This document shows, in pieces, positions 9,859 to 18,425 of a stretch of 64,000 nt of DNA. The stretch lies in NCBI RefSeq assembly GCF_001517085.1, contig NZ_LRAC01000120.1:1-64000 (forward strand), written 5' to 3'. Below the pieces are notes generated by a model, which saw only the letters and a list, made by a program, of their open reading frames with translations, did not search any database and was not told where the DNA came from. Within the stretch, counting starts at the first letter, position 1. Each line of letters starts with the position of its first letter. This DNA is from Paenibacillus sp. DMB5. GTDB taxonomy: Bacteria > Bacillota > Bacilli > Paenibacillales > Paenibacillaceae. A program made the translations under genes and the position numbers.

Positions 9859-10964
9859 TTATGGAGTAATACTGATACCATTCGGAGTCGCGCCTACGTT
9901 GATTGTTGTAATCACTTGATTTGTTTCATTATCGATCACTGTTACGGTGTTATCGAACATATTCGTCACAAAGATCTTGCTGCCATCCGGGTTGATGACT
10001 ACACCATGCGCCCCTGTGCCTGTCTCAGTCGTTGCTGTTACTTGTTTTGTCACGAGATCAATTTTTGAAATGCTATGTGACGGATTTTCTTCTGTACCTT
10101 GGTTCGCTATTACGGCATATTTATTATCAGCAGAAATGTATACCTGAGCAGGGCCATTACCGACAGGCACTTTTGTAATGTTAGAAGAATCCAAATCTAC
10201 TACAGCGGCTGCATTTTCTGCGTTTAATGGAACGACAAGGATTTTTCCATCACTCGTGATTCCCGTCGTTACAGGTGTATTACCTACACTGATTTTTTGT
10301 TTTTCATTCATAGCATCCAAGTCCAACACACTTACCGTGTCTTCGGCCATATTTGCTATAAAGGCATATTTGCTGTCTGTGGATATTCTAAATCCATGCG
10401 GTCCCGTTCCGGTTGGAATGGAATTTACTATTTTTAAGGACTTGGCATCAATTACAGATGCATCGTTTCCTTCATTATTCGTAACCAATACATACTTCCC
10501 ATCATTTGTGAACACAATATGAGCCGGATGAGCCCCGACCTCAACTTTTCGAATTAGTTCGTCTGATGATGTGCTAAAAAATAAGCATACCCATTCATTT
10601 CATGTTCACTTTGCGCGTTCTCTGCTCCCTCTTCCATCTCCCCCATAGTAGGAACCACTGTAACTCCTACCGTTTTCCCATCGGGTGAAATTTGTACGTT
10701 ATGAACCGAACCGTCAATATCGATCGACTTAATGACTTTGTATGTGTTTGCATCAATTTTAGTAATACTACCACCTTCATCAGCAGTATATAAAATCACT
10801 GGTGAGCTATTTTGGGAATTCGAGGTACCGGTAGTAGATTCAGCATTTGTTGCAGTAGTTGCAGATGGAGTCGCATCTGAATTATTCTTTTGCGCCGATC
10901 CACAGGCAGTAATGCTAACACTTAAAATGGCTACGGTGAGGACATTCATCCACTTTTTTCTCAT
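9859..10964 (-). pseudogene. YVTN-type beta-propeller lipoprotein, frame broken once
   Basis: The N-terminal part starts at the ATG at 10964 (GGAG upstream; an in-frame ATG at 10979 is less likely). It has a lipoprotein signal ending SITAC, a Ser/Thr-rich linker, then seven-bladed-type propeller repeats (VHNVQISPDGKTVGVTV, VLVTNNEGNDASVID, HGVVINPDGSKIFVTN). The frame breaks at the A6 run 10576-10581. One added base joins the halves through TSSDELIRKVEVGAHPAHIV, giving 368 aa. The protein would sit on the outer membrane face as a lipid-anchored binding scaffold. Such propellers often accompany metal or quinoprotein systems. The ligand is unknown. Confidence 0.8.
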
Positions 10965-11195
10965 ATTGTTCATCTCCATGAAGTTTACTTGTTAAGACTT
11001 CCCTAAAAATATAGCTAAATGTACATGCCATTTCTCTAAGTGTTTTTAATTTTAACTATCATTTATGTGTTAAGTATGTGTTTTTTGTGGGAAAACATCT
11101 TAATTAACATTCCAAATATTACGCCTAAACAATTCTTTGAATCCTGTGATAGGATGACGTCAGTTTCACAAAAAACAAACGAAGGGAAGTCTATC

Positions 11196-11753
11196 ATGAA
11201 AAAGAATTTTTCCATTTTATTGCTTTCTACCTCTCTGGCAATCAGTATATTCGGTGTGCAATCGACGACGTCATCCGCAGCTAGTTATACTTCGCAAGAG
11301 TCTATAAGTACTGTAAGGAATAGTATCATCTCCAAAGGAATGACATACTTAGGTACCCCGTATGAATTTGGATCCAGTAGAAGTAATACTAGAACCTTTG
11401 ATTGCTCTGATTTCGTTAGACAAGCCTATCTTGAAGGGGCAGGAATCACTTTACCCTCTAATTCGAGAACTCAAGGTGCCTACATCAAGAGCAAAGGGTC
11501 TTATACAACAAATTGGAAAAGCCTAAAGCCTGGAGATATTATGTTCTTTATGTCTTACCGTGGAAATAAAGCTTCAGATTATCAAGGAATTAATAGAAAT
11601 ACATCACGAATTACTCATAATGGAATCTATTTGGGAAACGGAAAAATCCTACAAACCTACTCAAAAAAATCGGGTGGAGTTCGAATCGATACGATTGAGG
11701 GTACTCAATGGGAAAAGCGCTTTCTTTTCGGAGGAAGTGTTTTAAAAAAGTAA
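11196..11753 (+). CDS. Secreted NlpC/P60 endopeptidase
   Basis: 185 aa from the ATG at 11196, which has GAAGGGAAG six bases upstream and opens a clean signal peptide (KKNFSILLLSTSLAISIFG). The longer upstream frame lacks a ribosome site. The catalytic domain shows the Cys in FDCSDFVRQAYLEGAG and the His in THNGIYLGNGKIL, typical of enzymes that cleave gamma-D-glutamyl bonds in cell-wall peptides. No wall-binding repeats are present. It is divergent from the beta-propeller lipoprotein. Confidence 0.9.
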   Translation: MKKNFSILLLSTSLAISIFGVQSTTSSAASYTSQESISTVRNSIISKGMTYLGTPYEFGSSRSNTRTFDCSDFVRQAYLEGAGITLPSNSRTQGAYIKSKGSYTTNWKSLKPGDIMFFMSYRGNKASDYQGINRNTSRITHNGIYLGNGKILQTYSKKSGGVRIDTIEGTQWEKRFLFGGSVLKK

Positions 11754-11761
11754 GGCTATAC

Positions 11762-12048
11762 TTACTTAAAGGTTGCCGTGCTATGATACAGTATAAAAAC
11801 TGTTACATTCGCAATGATATGGGAATCTTTATACCTAACCAATACGTTCAATGGATCAAGCAATGGGTCAAACACAGCTTTTCATTCAGTTTATCTTTGT
11901 AATAAATGTCTAATTGCTTTTGTATTTCGGGCGTTAACAAGGTAAGTATGAATCTATATTGGTCTGCATTCGTTTTAGCATATGCTGTTTGATTTGATGC
12001 CAAATAACAAATTATGATTAGAGCACATTTCAATCTACTGAGTCGCAA
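11762..12048 (-). pseudogene. DUF3888-like exported protein, truncated or frameshifted
   Basis: It starts at TTG 12048 after GGGGAGA, with a signal peptide (KCALIIICYLASNQTAYA) followed by RFILTLLTPEIQKQLDIYY, similar to the N-terminal half of DUF3888 proteins. The frame then stops near 11850. Adding one base near 11876-11880 extends it through NVLVRYKDSHIIANVTV to a stop at 11762 (95 aa), still shorter than usual. It is convergent with the NlpC/P60 gene. Family call is tentative. Confidence 0.4.
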
Positions 12049-12301
12049 GGAGTTCTCCCCTCATTTTTTTTACAATATGCCGTTTCGATATATTTTCGAC
12101 AGTTTTCACTTTAAACCTAGAAAAGGTTCTAATGACTATCCTTCACACGATTTTATATTTGTAGGAGAAATTAAAAAAAGAGATTACTTTGATACAGTAC
12201 AAATTTCTTCTATGGCAACACAGCAAGGATACAAAGGAAGGGGTTTTGAAATTAGCAGCTACGATACAATGGCTAAACCATCAGTCTATATTTTCTTTTG
12301 A
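12014..12301 (+). CDS. Doubtful hypothetical ORF (95 aa)
   Basis: An open frame with no clear ribosome site, overlapping the 5' end of the DUF3888-like gene on the other strand and ending against a dispersed repeat. The C-terminal part (GYKGRGFEISSYDTMAKPS) does not look random, but matches nothing I know. It may be a relic or a chance frame. Confidence 0.2.
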   Translation: MIRAHFNLLSRKEFSPHFFYNMPFRYIFDSFHFKPRKGSNDYPSHDFIFVGEIKKRDYFDTVQISSMATQQGYKGRGFEISSYDTMAKPSVYIFF

Positions 12302-12325
12302 GACAAGTGTTATTTGATATTTATC

Positions 12326-12465
12326 AAATTGGCAATAGTACCATGTTCTTGTCCACTATCGGCAATGGGATCAAGTTCTTGTCCTGAGTAAAGGACAAGA
12401 ACTTGATCCCTTAAAACAAAAAAACCACGCCAGGCGCGGGTTCTAATGGGACTATGTTCTTGTTT
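12326..12465. repeat. Dispersed palindromic repeat, copy 1
   Basis: It contains GGGATCAAGTTCTTGTCC facing its own reverse complement (12367-12410), then a CGCC..GGCGCGGGTT hairpin and ATGGGACTATGTTCTTG. Shared blocks occur at 42162-42320, 43395-43470, 46264-46313 and 52501-52578. It has no coding capacity and lies next to an IS630 element. Confidence 0.7.
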
Positions 12466-12685
12466 TCCTACAATATTCCTGATAATAGCGCTGTGTTCTT
12501 CCTAAATTAATTATATTACCCACATAATAAGAAGTTTCGATGTGGATTGTCTAATTAGTCCTAATTTCATGGATTATCGTTGAAAAAGTCCAAGGAAAGC
12601 TGACTCAACCGTGAAAATAAAATAGGAGCTGTTCTCCTTATGGAGGGCTCCCAAGTTTTTCTAACACATATTTTTACATGCGATC

Positions 12686-13828
12686 TATATAGAACGCATT
12701 TAATGAACTAACATAATTTTCTCGTCGCCAAATCGGGTAATACCTAGTAAATAAACTCGAGGCGGCGATGAAAATGAGTAACAAAGAGATTGAGCAATTG
12801 AATACAGCGATGAAACAAACTTCAGATAAACGGCTTTACGAAAGATATTTAGCGGTTCGCCTTCGCCTCGAAGGCCATACTTTTGACGACATAGGTGAGC
12901 TACTTAGTCGTGCGCGTCAAACGATCAGTATTTATTGGCAAGCCTATCAGTCCCAAGGACTCGCAGGTTTAGAATTGGATCATTCTCCTGGGCAACCGAC
13001 AAAACTTACGGAAGAACAACGTTATCAGTTAGCCGCGATGCTGGAGCAGCATTCGCCTATCGATGTGGGTTTCGAGGCTCGTTATACTTGGACTCTGCCA
13101 CTGGTTGCGGAATGGATCAAACGGGAATATGGTGTTGCCATGAGCGTACGTGGAATTAGCGCAATGCTAAAACGGATGAATTTTAGCTTTACTAAAGCCA
13201 CATACACGCTTGCGTACGCCAACGAGGAAGCTCAGGCTTACTTCAGAAAGCACACGTTCGCTCAGCTCAAGAAACAGATCGAAGCTGAACAAATAGACCA
13301 CCTGCTTTTTGAAGATGAGTCCATGATTCGTTCGTATCAAGCCCTTCAGTACAATTGGTTTCCTCGTGGCAAACAACGCAAAGTACCAACGTACGGTAGA
13401 CATGAAGGAGCCAAATTATTCGGTGCCATTAACTATGAAACCGGTCAAGTTCATCACCGAGAAGAAGAAAAAGCGGACACCGCGGCCTTTATTCTGTTCT
13501 TACAGGATATTCTCTCTGCGTATCCCAATGGAAAAATGGCTTTGATTTTGGACAACAGTCGGATTCATCACGCTACCGAGTTACAACTGTTTCTAAAGGA
13601 GCATCCGCGTCTGCAACTTGTTTTTCTACCACCTTATAGCCCAAACCTTAACCCCGTTGAAGGACTTTGGTTATGGCTCAAAGCTGACGTAGTGAACAAC
13701 ATTTTTTTTGAAAAATTCTATAAGATTAGACTTCATGTAAGTCAATTCATGAGAAGAATCAACAAGCATCCATTAGAAACGATAGATCGTCTCCTCATCA
13801 GGTTATAAACTTAATTGCGTTCTATATA
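12686..13828 (+). mobile_element. Complete IS630-family insertion sequence
   Basis: Terminal inverted repeats TATATAGAACGCA are identical at both ends over 13 bases, and TA is duplicated at the boundaries as expected for this family. One intact transposase fills the interior. It sits near the 3' end of a SHOCT-domain gene relic. Joining the flanks reads FLLDRM and a stop codon. Confidence 0.85.
12768..13808 (+). CDS. IS630-family transposase
   Basis: A 346 aa DDE transposase. An N-terminal helix-turn-helix (DDIGELLSRARQTISIYWQA) and winged-helix region is followed by the catalytic domain. The three acidic residues are visible in LLFEDESMIRS, LILDNSRIHHA and YSPNLNPVEGLW. It catalyses cut-and-paste movement into TA sites. 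The frame is uninterrupted and full length, so the element could be active. A GAGGCGG site precedes the ATG. Confidence 0.95.
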   Translation: MKMSNKEIEQLNTAMKQTSDKRLYERYLAVRLRLEGHTFDDIGELLSRARQTISIYWQAYQSQGLAGLELDHSPGQPTKLTEEQRYQLAAMLEQHSPIDVGFEARYTWTLPLVAEWIKREYGVAMSVRGISAMLKRMNFSFTKATYTLAYANEEAQAYFRKHTFAQLKKQIEAEQIDHLLFEDESMIRSYQALQYNWFPRGKQRKVPTYGRHEGAKLFGAINYETGQVHHREEEKADTAAFILFLQDILSAYPNGKMALILDNSRIHHATELQLFLKEHPRLQLVFLPPYSPNLNPVEGLWLWLKADVVNNIFFEKFYKIRLHVSQFMRRINKHPLETIDRLLIRL

Positions 13829-13990
13829 GAAGGAAATTTTTTATCCGGAAATATTCTTCTTCTGTAGTTTCACTCCCCTCCCGTTTTTTCCTGGTTTCCC
13901 TCTCGCCTGAAGCCGAAACCATAACCCATCGTCTTGTCTGAAGGAGCATTAATGATCGCTTTTACAACTGCAAGGTCTATGCCCGCCCCA
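13829..13990 (-). pseudogene. SHOCT-domain gene relic cut by the IS630 element
   Basis: On the minus strand the sequence holds MGYGFGF..REGN and then TTEEEYFRIKNF, the end of a SHOCT domain as in the relic at 41315-41488. The two parts are in different frames, so the gene is broken. The last four codons and stop, plus a hairpin terminator near 12625-12655, lie on the far side of the IS. Confidence 0.45.
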
Positions 13991-14009
13991 CTTGTTATCC
14001 GGTATCTAA

Positions 14010-14824
14010 TTATCCGTATTGATTAACCGATTGAAAACATTGCTGATCCTTTAAATAATCCAGCAGCAGTCGATTGAAGAGTTCCGGCTGGCACAAATGG
14101 CTTGGATACATTGCATCCTCCAGGACTGCGAGTTGGGCTTGAGGAAATGAGACACCGTTTTTTTCACCTGTTCCAGCATCCAAGTATTGCGGTTTCCAGA
14201 TATATAAAAAACAGGTATTTTTAATTCTAATGAATCTATACAATTAATAGTGTATCTGAGAGCCAGCCGCTGCTTAATTAATTCCGTGGTTCGTTGCTGA
14301 ATAAGTTCCTTTTTCAAGATGTGATAAGCTACGAGCCAGTTATTATAAGTGATTCTTAAAGAACGGATAAACATTTCAGCAGGAAGGTAATGGGATGCCC
14401 ATGCGATGATTTCTAGAGTATTTCTTACTTTACCTCCTAGAGCTGTTCCATCACTATTAAAATAACTGTCAACAAGAATCAGATTTATTACTCTGCCGGG
14501 ATAAAGTGAGGCATATTTGAGGGCAAGTACGGCTCCACTGGAGGATGCTACAATTACTGCTCGATCAATAGATAAAGTTTCTAATAATTCCTTCAAATCT
14601 TCACATTGAGTATCTATAATCCGGCTAGTTTCGACATCCAGCTTACCTGATTTTCCGTTGCCTCTCAAATCAAATACAATAACTTTAGCACGTTTACTGA
14701 AATACTCTGTTTGCGGTGCAAATAGATGATGCGAGGTTGAATAATCATGGATAAAAACAATAGGAAGACCACTTCCGTACATCTCGTAATAAATCATAGT
14801 TCCATTGACTTGAACATGTGGCAT
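14010..14824 (-). pseudogene. Alpha/beta hydrolase, frameshifted near the C-terminus
   Basis: The main frame from ATG 14824 (AAAGGAG upstream) has the alpha/beta hydrolase core: PIVFIHDYSTSHH (oxyanion region), VFDLRGNGKSG, and a nucleophile elbow VASSSGAVLAL with Ser. It runs off frame at the A7 run 14158-14164. One added base restores KKNGVSFPQAQLAVLEDAMY and PSHLCQPELFN with the expected catalytic His region, ending at 14010 (271 aa). Substrate unknown. It lies after mrpE on the same strand. Confidence 0.75.
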
Positions 14825-14887
14825 GTCAAATGACTCCTTTCACTGTTGATCGCCTGGATGACTCCATTCCCCTCACATAATAAATAA

Positions 14888-15370
14888 TCAGCGCGTTACT
14901 GCTGCAATTGCCTGTTCAAAGGTTCCTCTTATATGCTCAACAAGCTTCTCAGCATCTTTAATGTCTATAGCGTGAATGTACAGAGTCTTACCGTCTCCTG
15001 AAATATCAAGGGTCAATGTCCCCGGTGTCAAACAGATTAGGCTAGATAAGAGTGTTATCTCCCAAGATGTGGTTAATGAAGTTTCGTAAGCAAAAATGCC
15101 GGGACGAATAGTTAATTTGGGTCGAAGAATGTGACTAATTACAACAAAACTCGAGAGAATTAACTCACGTAAAAAAATGAGTAACAGCTTCAATATTGCC
15201 CAAAAGCGGATAAGATAAAACGGCTTTTTCTGTGGGTTTGCTTTTCGGAACATTAATAAAAATGCTAGACCTAACAGATACCCGATTATGAAGTTTGCAC
15301 TGGAACTGCTGTTGTTTATCGCCATCCAAAGAAAAGCGATTAACAGATTTAATAAGACTTGTAAAGCCAC
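14888..15370 (-). CDS. Mrp/Mnh-type antiporter subunit E, solitary
   Basis: About 160 aa, MnhE/MrpE family: N-terminal membrane helices (LLNLLIAFLWMAIN and FIIGYLLGLAFLLMF), then a region with LTPGTLTLDISGDGKTLYIH typical of subunit E. In a complete Mrp complex it works with subunits A-G in Na+/H+ exchange. Here no other mrp gene is seen. Start is GTG at 15370 (AAGGAG, 8 bases), with another in-frame GTG at 15379. It may be an accessory or remnant subunit, or may serve a complex encoded elsewhere. Confidence 0.85.
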   Translation of the reverse strand: MALQVLLNLLIAFLWMAINNSSSSANFIIGYLLGLAFLLMFRKANPQKKPFYLIRFWAILKLLLIFLRELILSSFVVISHILRPKLTIRPGIFAYETSLTTSWEITLLSSLICLTPGTLTLDISGDGKTLYIHAIDIKDAEKLVEHIRGTFEQAIAAVTR

Positions 15371-15436
15371 ACTATCCACTCCTTATTGTGTTTTTAACAT
15401 AGGTCAGCGGATCCTCTAATATGTAAAAAACACAGA

Positions 15437-15462
15437 AAGAGCCTGCTGTTGGCAGGCTCCTC
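15437..15462 (-). terminator. GAGCCTGC-type hairpin
   Basis: GAGCCTGC and GCAGGCTC form a compact hairpin with TTTC on the minus strand. Similar hairpins recur near 21466 and 24031. It probably ends minus-strand transcripts from the mtlD side. Confidence 0.5.
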
Positions 15463-15601
15463 CGGTTTGATACTTATTTTGTTGAATTAATAGGCCTATA
15501 AATGAGACCAAATTCTCTATTTAAGCGAGTTGGAATCCCCAAAATTGCTGTAGCTTTGTATAAGCCGAATTCCTTTAAGCAGAAGTATACCATGGGAGTC
15601 A

Positions 15602-15650
15602 TTAAGATAACGTTAAGTATTCATCCGAGACATTAAGATTGTATTAAGAT
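15602..15650 (+). promoter_or_regulatory. Four TTAAG direct repeats, Pho-box-like
   Basis: TTAAGAT, TTAAGTA, TTAAGAT and TTAAGAT begin at 15602, 15613, 15633 and 15644, so two pairs each have an 11-base period. Such spacing is typical of OmpR/PhoB-family response regulator binding. A possible -10 (TAAATA) follows at 15659. No protein gene follows on the plus strand. Confidence 0.45.
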
Positions 15651-15664
15651 GATCTGGATAAATA

Positions 15665-15785
15665 TTGTAAAAGACGGCGAAAAGCCGTTGAGAGCAATAT
15701 GACTTTTTGTTGAAATCAGAGATATGAAGCATACAAATGAAACAGGAGCTTATCTCCTTTTTATGCGGGAAGCTCCTGTTTTTCA
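15665..15785 (+). ncRNA. Candidate small RNA
   Basis: Downstream of the TTAAG repeats lie a small hairpin (ACGGC GAAAA GCCGT), about 50 unstructured bases, and a strong terminator (ACAGGAGCTT pairing with AAGCTCCTGT, then T5) at 15742-15783. No ORF with a ribosome site is present. The layout of promoter-like repeats, short body and terminator suggests an RNA of about 115 nt, but no known family is recognised. Confidence 0.35.
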
Positions 15786-15871
15786 TTTATAAAATCAAAA
15801 GTAATTGGCACTTAAAACTTTCAGCGAATCTAATTAATCGGGTTGTTATCCGAATTTTATTATGAGATTGA

Positions 15872-17077
15872 TTAACGAATACGGAGAAACATAGACTGAA
15901 ATCCGCTACTCGACATATGCGGATACTGCAAACAAAGCTTATTATATCCCCTAACAATCTGGTAATGAAGCGGATGCTCTACCGGAATTCCCAGCTTTGT
16001 TTTAATCACTTCACTAACGCCTTGTTTACGGATAGTCTCCTGAAGAACAACGGCTTCCTGATCCTTGGTATCGTCGAAGAAAAGCGCATAGGAAATAGCA
16101 AGCACCAGATATGTTGTCTCCAAGCCCAATTCATTAGCAAGCATAGCGGGTTTAACCAGTCTTTCTGATGGAGAAAGCTTTCGAAGCGGGGAACGGGCAA
16201 CACGATTAACGCTGTCTGTAAAGTTAGGATTCGAAAAGCGGCCCATCATTTTCTGTATATACCTTTCATGAACTTCGGGATCGAATCCATACATATGAAT
16301 TAACAAGCTTCCAGTCTCACGCAGAACCCCTTGAACCCGGTCTCTGATACCCGGATCTGACATGGCCTCTTGAATACTGTGATAACCTTCCATGTATCCA
16401 AAGTAAGCTGCACTGCAATGGCCGGTGTTTACAGTAAAAAGCTTGCGCTCGAGGTAGGGATCCAGTGAATCCACATAATGTGCGCCTTTAATTTCGTTAT
16501 AGTCACCAATCATATCACTGCGGGGAATGACCCATTCACTGAATGGTTCTACTAGAATCTCAAGCGGATCTTTATTTTTTTGAACGGGGACGATCCGGTC
16601 AACCATCACATTTGGAAAAGCGACAAAACGATCTGCAAGCTCCTTGCAGGATTGCTTCAAATGCCGGTAAACAGCCTCCTTCAATTGCTGGCTGCTTTTC
16701 ATTCCGTTCTCACAGGCAAACACATGAAGCGGTTTGGATTGCTCACCGTTACTCAATCTCAGCTCAATTCCCCGCGCAAGTGTACTGGCAATATCTTTTA
16801 AAGCCGTTATCCCCACTGCTGTTGTCACGATTTCGGCTTTAGCGATTTCCTTCGCTACCTCTGCAGTATCCCCCAGGTTGACTGCAGTCACGTTATCGAC
16901 AATATAACGGTCCCGATTCTCATTGGCAAACGTTACAGAATACTGGCCCCGCCCTTGCAGCTGGGCTATTTTACTAGTGCTTCTTCCGACAAAACAAACT
17001 CTGTATCCTGAGTTAGACAGCATGGGTCCGATAAATCCTCTGCCAATATTGCCTGCACCAAAATGAACGGCTCTCAA
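15872..17077 (-). CDS. mtlD: Mannitol-1-phosphate 5-dehydrogenase
   Basis: A 401 aa NAD-dependent polyol dehydrogenase. It oxidises mannitol 1-phosphate to fructose 6-phosphate after PTS uptake. The N-terminus has the Rossmann motif GAGNIGRGFIG. The active-site region includes KLFTVNTGHCSAAYFGY and RFSNPNFTDSVNRVARSP. Length is normal. The start is TTG after GGGGG. The mannitol PTS genes are not in the window. The next gene on the strand's upstream side is a HAD phosphatase, 36 bp away, likely co-transcribed. Confidence 0.95.
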   Translation of the reverse strand: MRAVHFGAGNIGRGFIGPMLSNSGYRVCFVGRSTSKIAQLQGRGQYSVTFANENRDRYIVDNVTAVNLGDTAEVAKEIAKAEIVTTAVGITALKDIASTLARGIELRLSNGEQSKPLHVFACENGMKSSQQLKEAVYRHLKQSCKELADRFVAFPNVMVDRIVPVQKNKDPLEILVEPFSEWVIPRSDMIGDYNEIKGAHYVDSLDPYLERKLFTVNTGHCSAAYFGYMEGYHSIQEAMSDPGIRDRVQGVLRETGSLLIHMYGFDPEVHERYIQKMMGRFSNPNFTDSVNRVARSPLRKLSPSERLVKPAMLANELGLETTYLVLAISYALFFDDTKDQEAVVLQETIRKQGVSEVIKTKLGIPVEHPLHYQIVRGYNKLCLQYPHMSSSGFQSMFLRIR

Positions 17078-17113
17078 TACGTTGTCCCCCTTGGAATGAA
17101 TTTTTAAGGTTAA

Positions 17114-17788
17114 TTAATTGCTGAAGTAGCTCCGGGAGGTTGCCTGCTCAAAATCCAGCTGGCTTAGGCATTCTATTTTAGAAGACACGTCATCAAACTC
17201 CAGGAATGAGGTAATAGCATTCGGGATAATTACGCAGTTCATTCCGGCAGCTGCCGCTGCCCTCGCTCCATTTGGTGAATCTTCAATGGCCACTGCCTCT
17301 TCTGGAGCAATATTCAGATACGCTAAGGTTTGATTATAAAGTTCAGGGTCAGGCTTCACATTTTTAACATGATCAGAAGTCCGGATGCATTCAAAATAAT
17401 CGCTAATCCCCAGTTGATCCAGGTATCTGCCGACCCATTCCATGGATGAGCTTGAAGCTAATCCCATGCGCAGTCCGGCATCCTTTGCTGAATCAAGGTA
17501 ATGCTGAATCCCCGGACGCATCTCTTCGAGCTCCATCAGTTTGCTGTGTCTCAGCTGAACATCCGTTCTAAATTTATCCCGGTCTATATCCAGCTTCAAA
17601 TCCGTTATCAGATACTCATAAGGATTAAAGCTATTCAAGCTAGTGCCAATACAGGTTGAATACTTCTCAAGCGTCAGTTCCACTCCATGTTCTTCATAGG
17701 CCTCACTAAAGGCAGTGTACCAAGCGGTCTCTGTGTCGATAATAGTTCCGTCGAAGTCAAAAATAATACCCTTGATCAAATCAATCAT
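17114..17788 (-). CDS. HAD-superfamily sugar-phosphate phosphatase or phosphoglucomutase
   Basis: A 224 aa HAD subfamily IA protein related to beta-phosphoglucomutase and 2-deoxyglucose-6-phosphatase. Motif I is FDFDGTIID, motif II is LASSSS, motif III Lys is in KNVKPDPELYN, and motif IV is AIEDSPNGARAAAAAGM. A helical cap lies between motifs I and II. It acts in the cytosol on a small phosphorylated substrate. Its place ahead of mtlD suggests a sugar or polyol phosphate. The ATG abuts GAGGAG, so the in-frame TTG at 17779 is an alternative start. Confidence 0.88.
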   Translation of the reverse strand: MIDLIKGIIFDFDGTIIDTETAWYTAFSEAYEEHGVELTLEKYSTCIGTSLNSFNPYEYLITDLKLDIDRDKFRTDVQLRHSKLMELEEMRPGIQHYLDSAKDAGLRMGLASSSSMEWVGRYLDQLGISDYFECIRTSDHVKNVKPDPELYNQTLAYLNIAPEEAVAIEDSPNGARAAAAAGMNCVIIPNAITSFLEFDDVSSKIECLSQLDFEQATSRSYFSN

Positions 17789-17884
17789 CTCCTCAGGCTT
17801 AATTGGGTCAGACTAGCTTACGCAGGAAAGAATAATGCGCTACAAAAAAATTGTTTTGTTTGCGTTTGTCTAAAAAAACCATAA

Positions 17885-18190
17885 CAAAGGCTTTCAGATT
17901 ACGTCAAGCACGTCAGCTAACATATCACGTAATGATTGCGGTTACATTTGTGGAGAGACAAGCATATAACCAGTGCTATTTTATCGATGTACTCTTCGGC
18001 TGCCCACATTGGCAATACAACCCGAATCCCTTGATACACCAGGTTTTTTCCCTCACATTAACAACATTTTCCTGAATGATTAACTCTTTTTTCCTCCCTG
18101 CCTTTTTTACGAGCAAAAATCAACTCCTTCAGATTCCAGGGGTTGAACGTTTCGTCTACAACATGCAATTGTAAGATCTTCAGAAAAGCC
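17885..18190. other. Intergenic stretch upstream of the orphan riboswitch
   Basis: I see no gene or convincing structure here until the promoter at 18193. Confidence 0.4.
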
Positions 18191-18192
18191 TT

Positions 18193-18221
18193 TTGACTTC
18201 TGAAAGCATCATAGGTATAAT
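18193..18221 (+). promoter_or_regulatory. Sigma-A promoter of the orphan riboswitch
   Basis: TTGACT (18193-18198) and a perfect TATAAT (18216-18221) are separated by 17 bases, placing the transcription start just before the riboswitch. Confidence 0.8.
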
Positions 18222-18227
18222 GCAAAT

Positions 18228-18406
18228 ACGCTTAGTTTCCGGTTCTTCAGCCGGAAAGCGGGGGAACCAGTTTATTGGGGCGAATCATTCCATAGGAGTG
18301 TAGGGTACCATCTTACCCGAGTCCGTCAGCTAACCTCGTCAGCAGTGGATGGGTCTGCTTTATGTACTTTAATCAACCAGTGACCCTTGCTAAGGGTCTC
18401 TTTTTG
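18228..18406 (+). ncRNA. c-di-AMP (ydaO-type) riboswitch without a downstream gene
   Basis: The conserved core of the ydaO/yuaA riboswitch is present: CGCTTAGT, GCGGGGGAACC, TTGGGGCGAAT, ACCCGAGTCCGTCAGCTAAC and CTCGTCAGC. It is nearly identical to the copy at 39159. It ends in a terminator (GACCCTT/AAGGGTC and T5, 18382-18405). This class is an OFF switch: c-di-AMP binding promotes termination. The first gene after it, the ClC exchanger, runs in the opposite direction and its stop codon is 20 bp away. No plus-strand gene follows until 21574. Confidence 0.9.
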
Positions 18407-18425
18407 TGTTCTTTTGACCCGCCTG

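Noticed and set aside
11040..11195. N-terminal extension of the NlpC/P60 protein
   Set aside because: No ribosome site, and it would bury the signal peptide that begins at 11196.
18228..18406. T-box or SAM riboswitch
   Set aside because: The GGGGGAACC, GGGGCGAAT and GTCAGCTAACCTCGT blocks fit the ydaO class; no T-box sequence or SAM core is seen.
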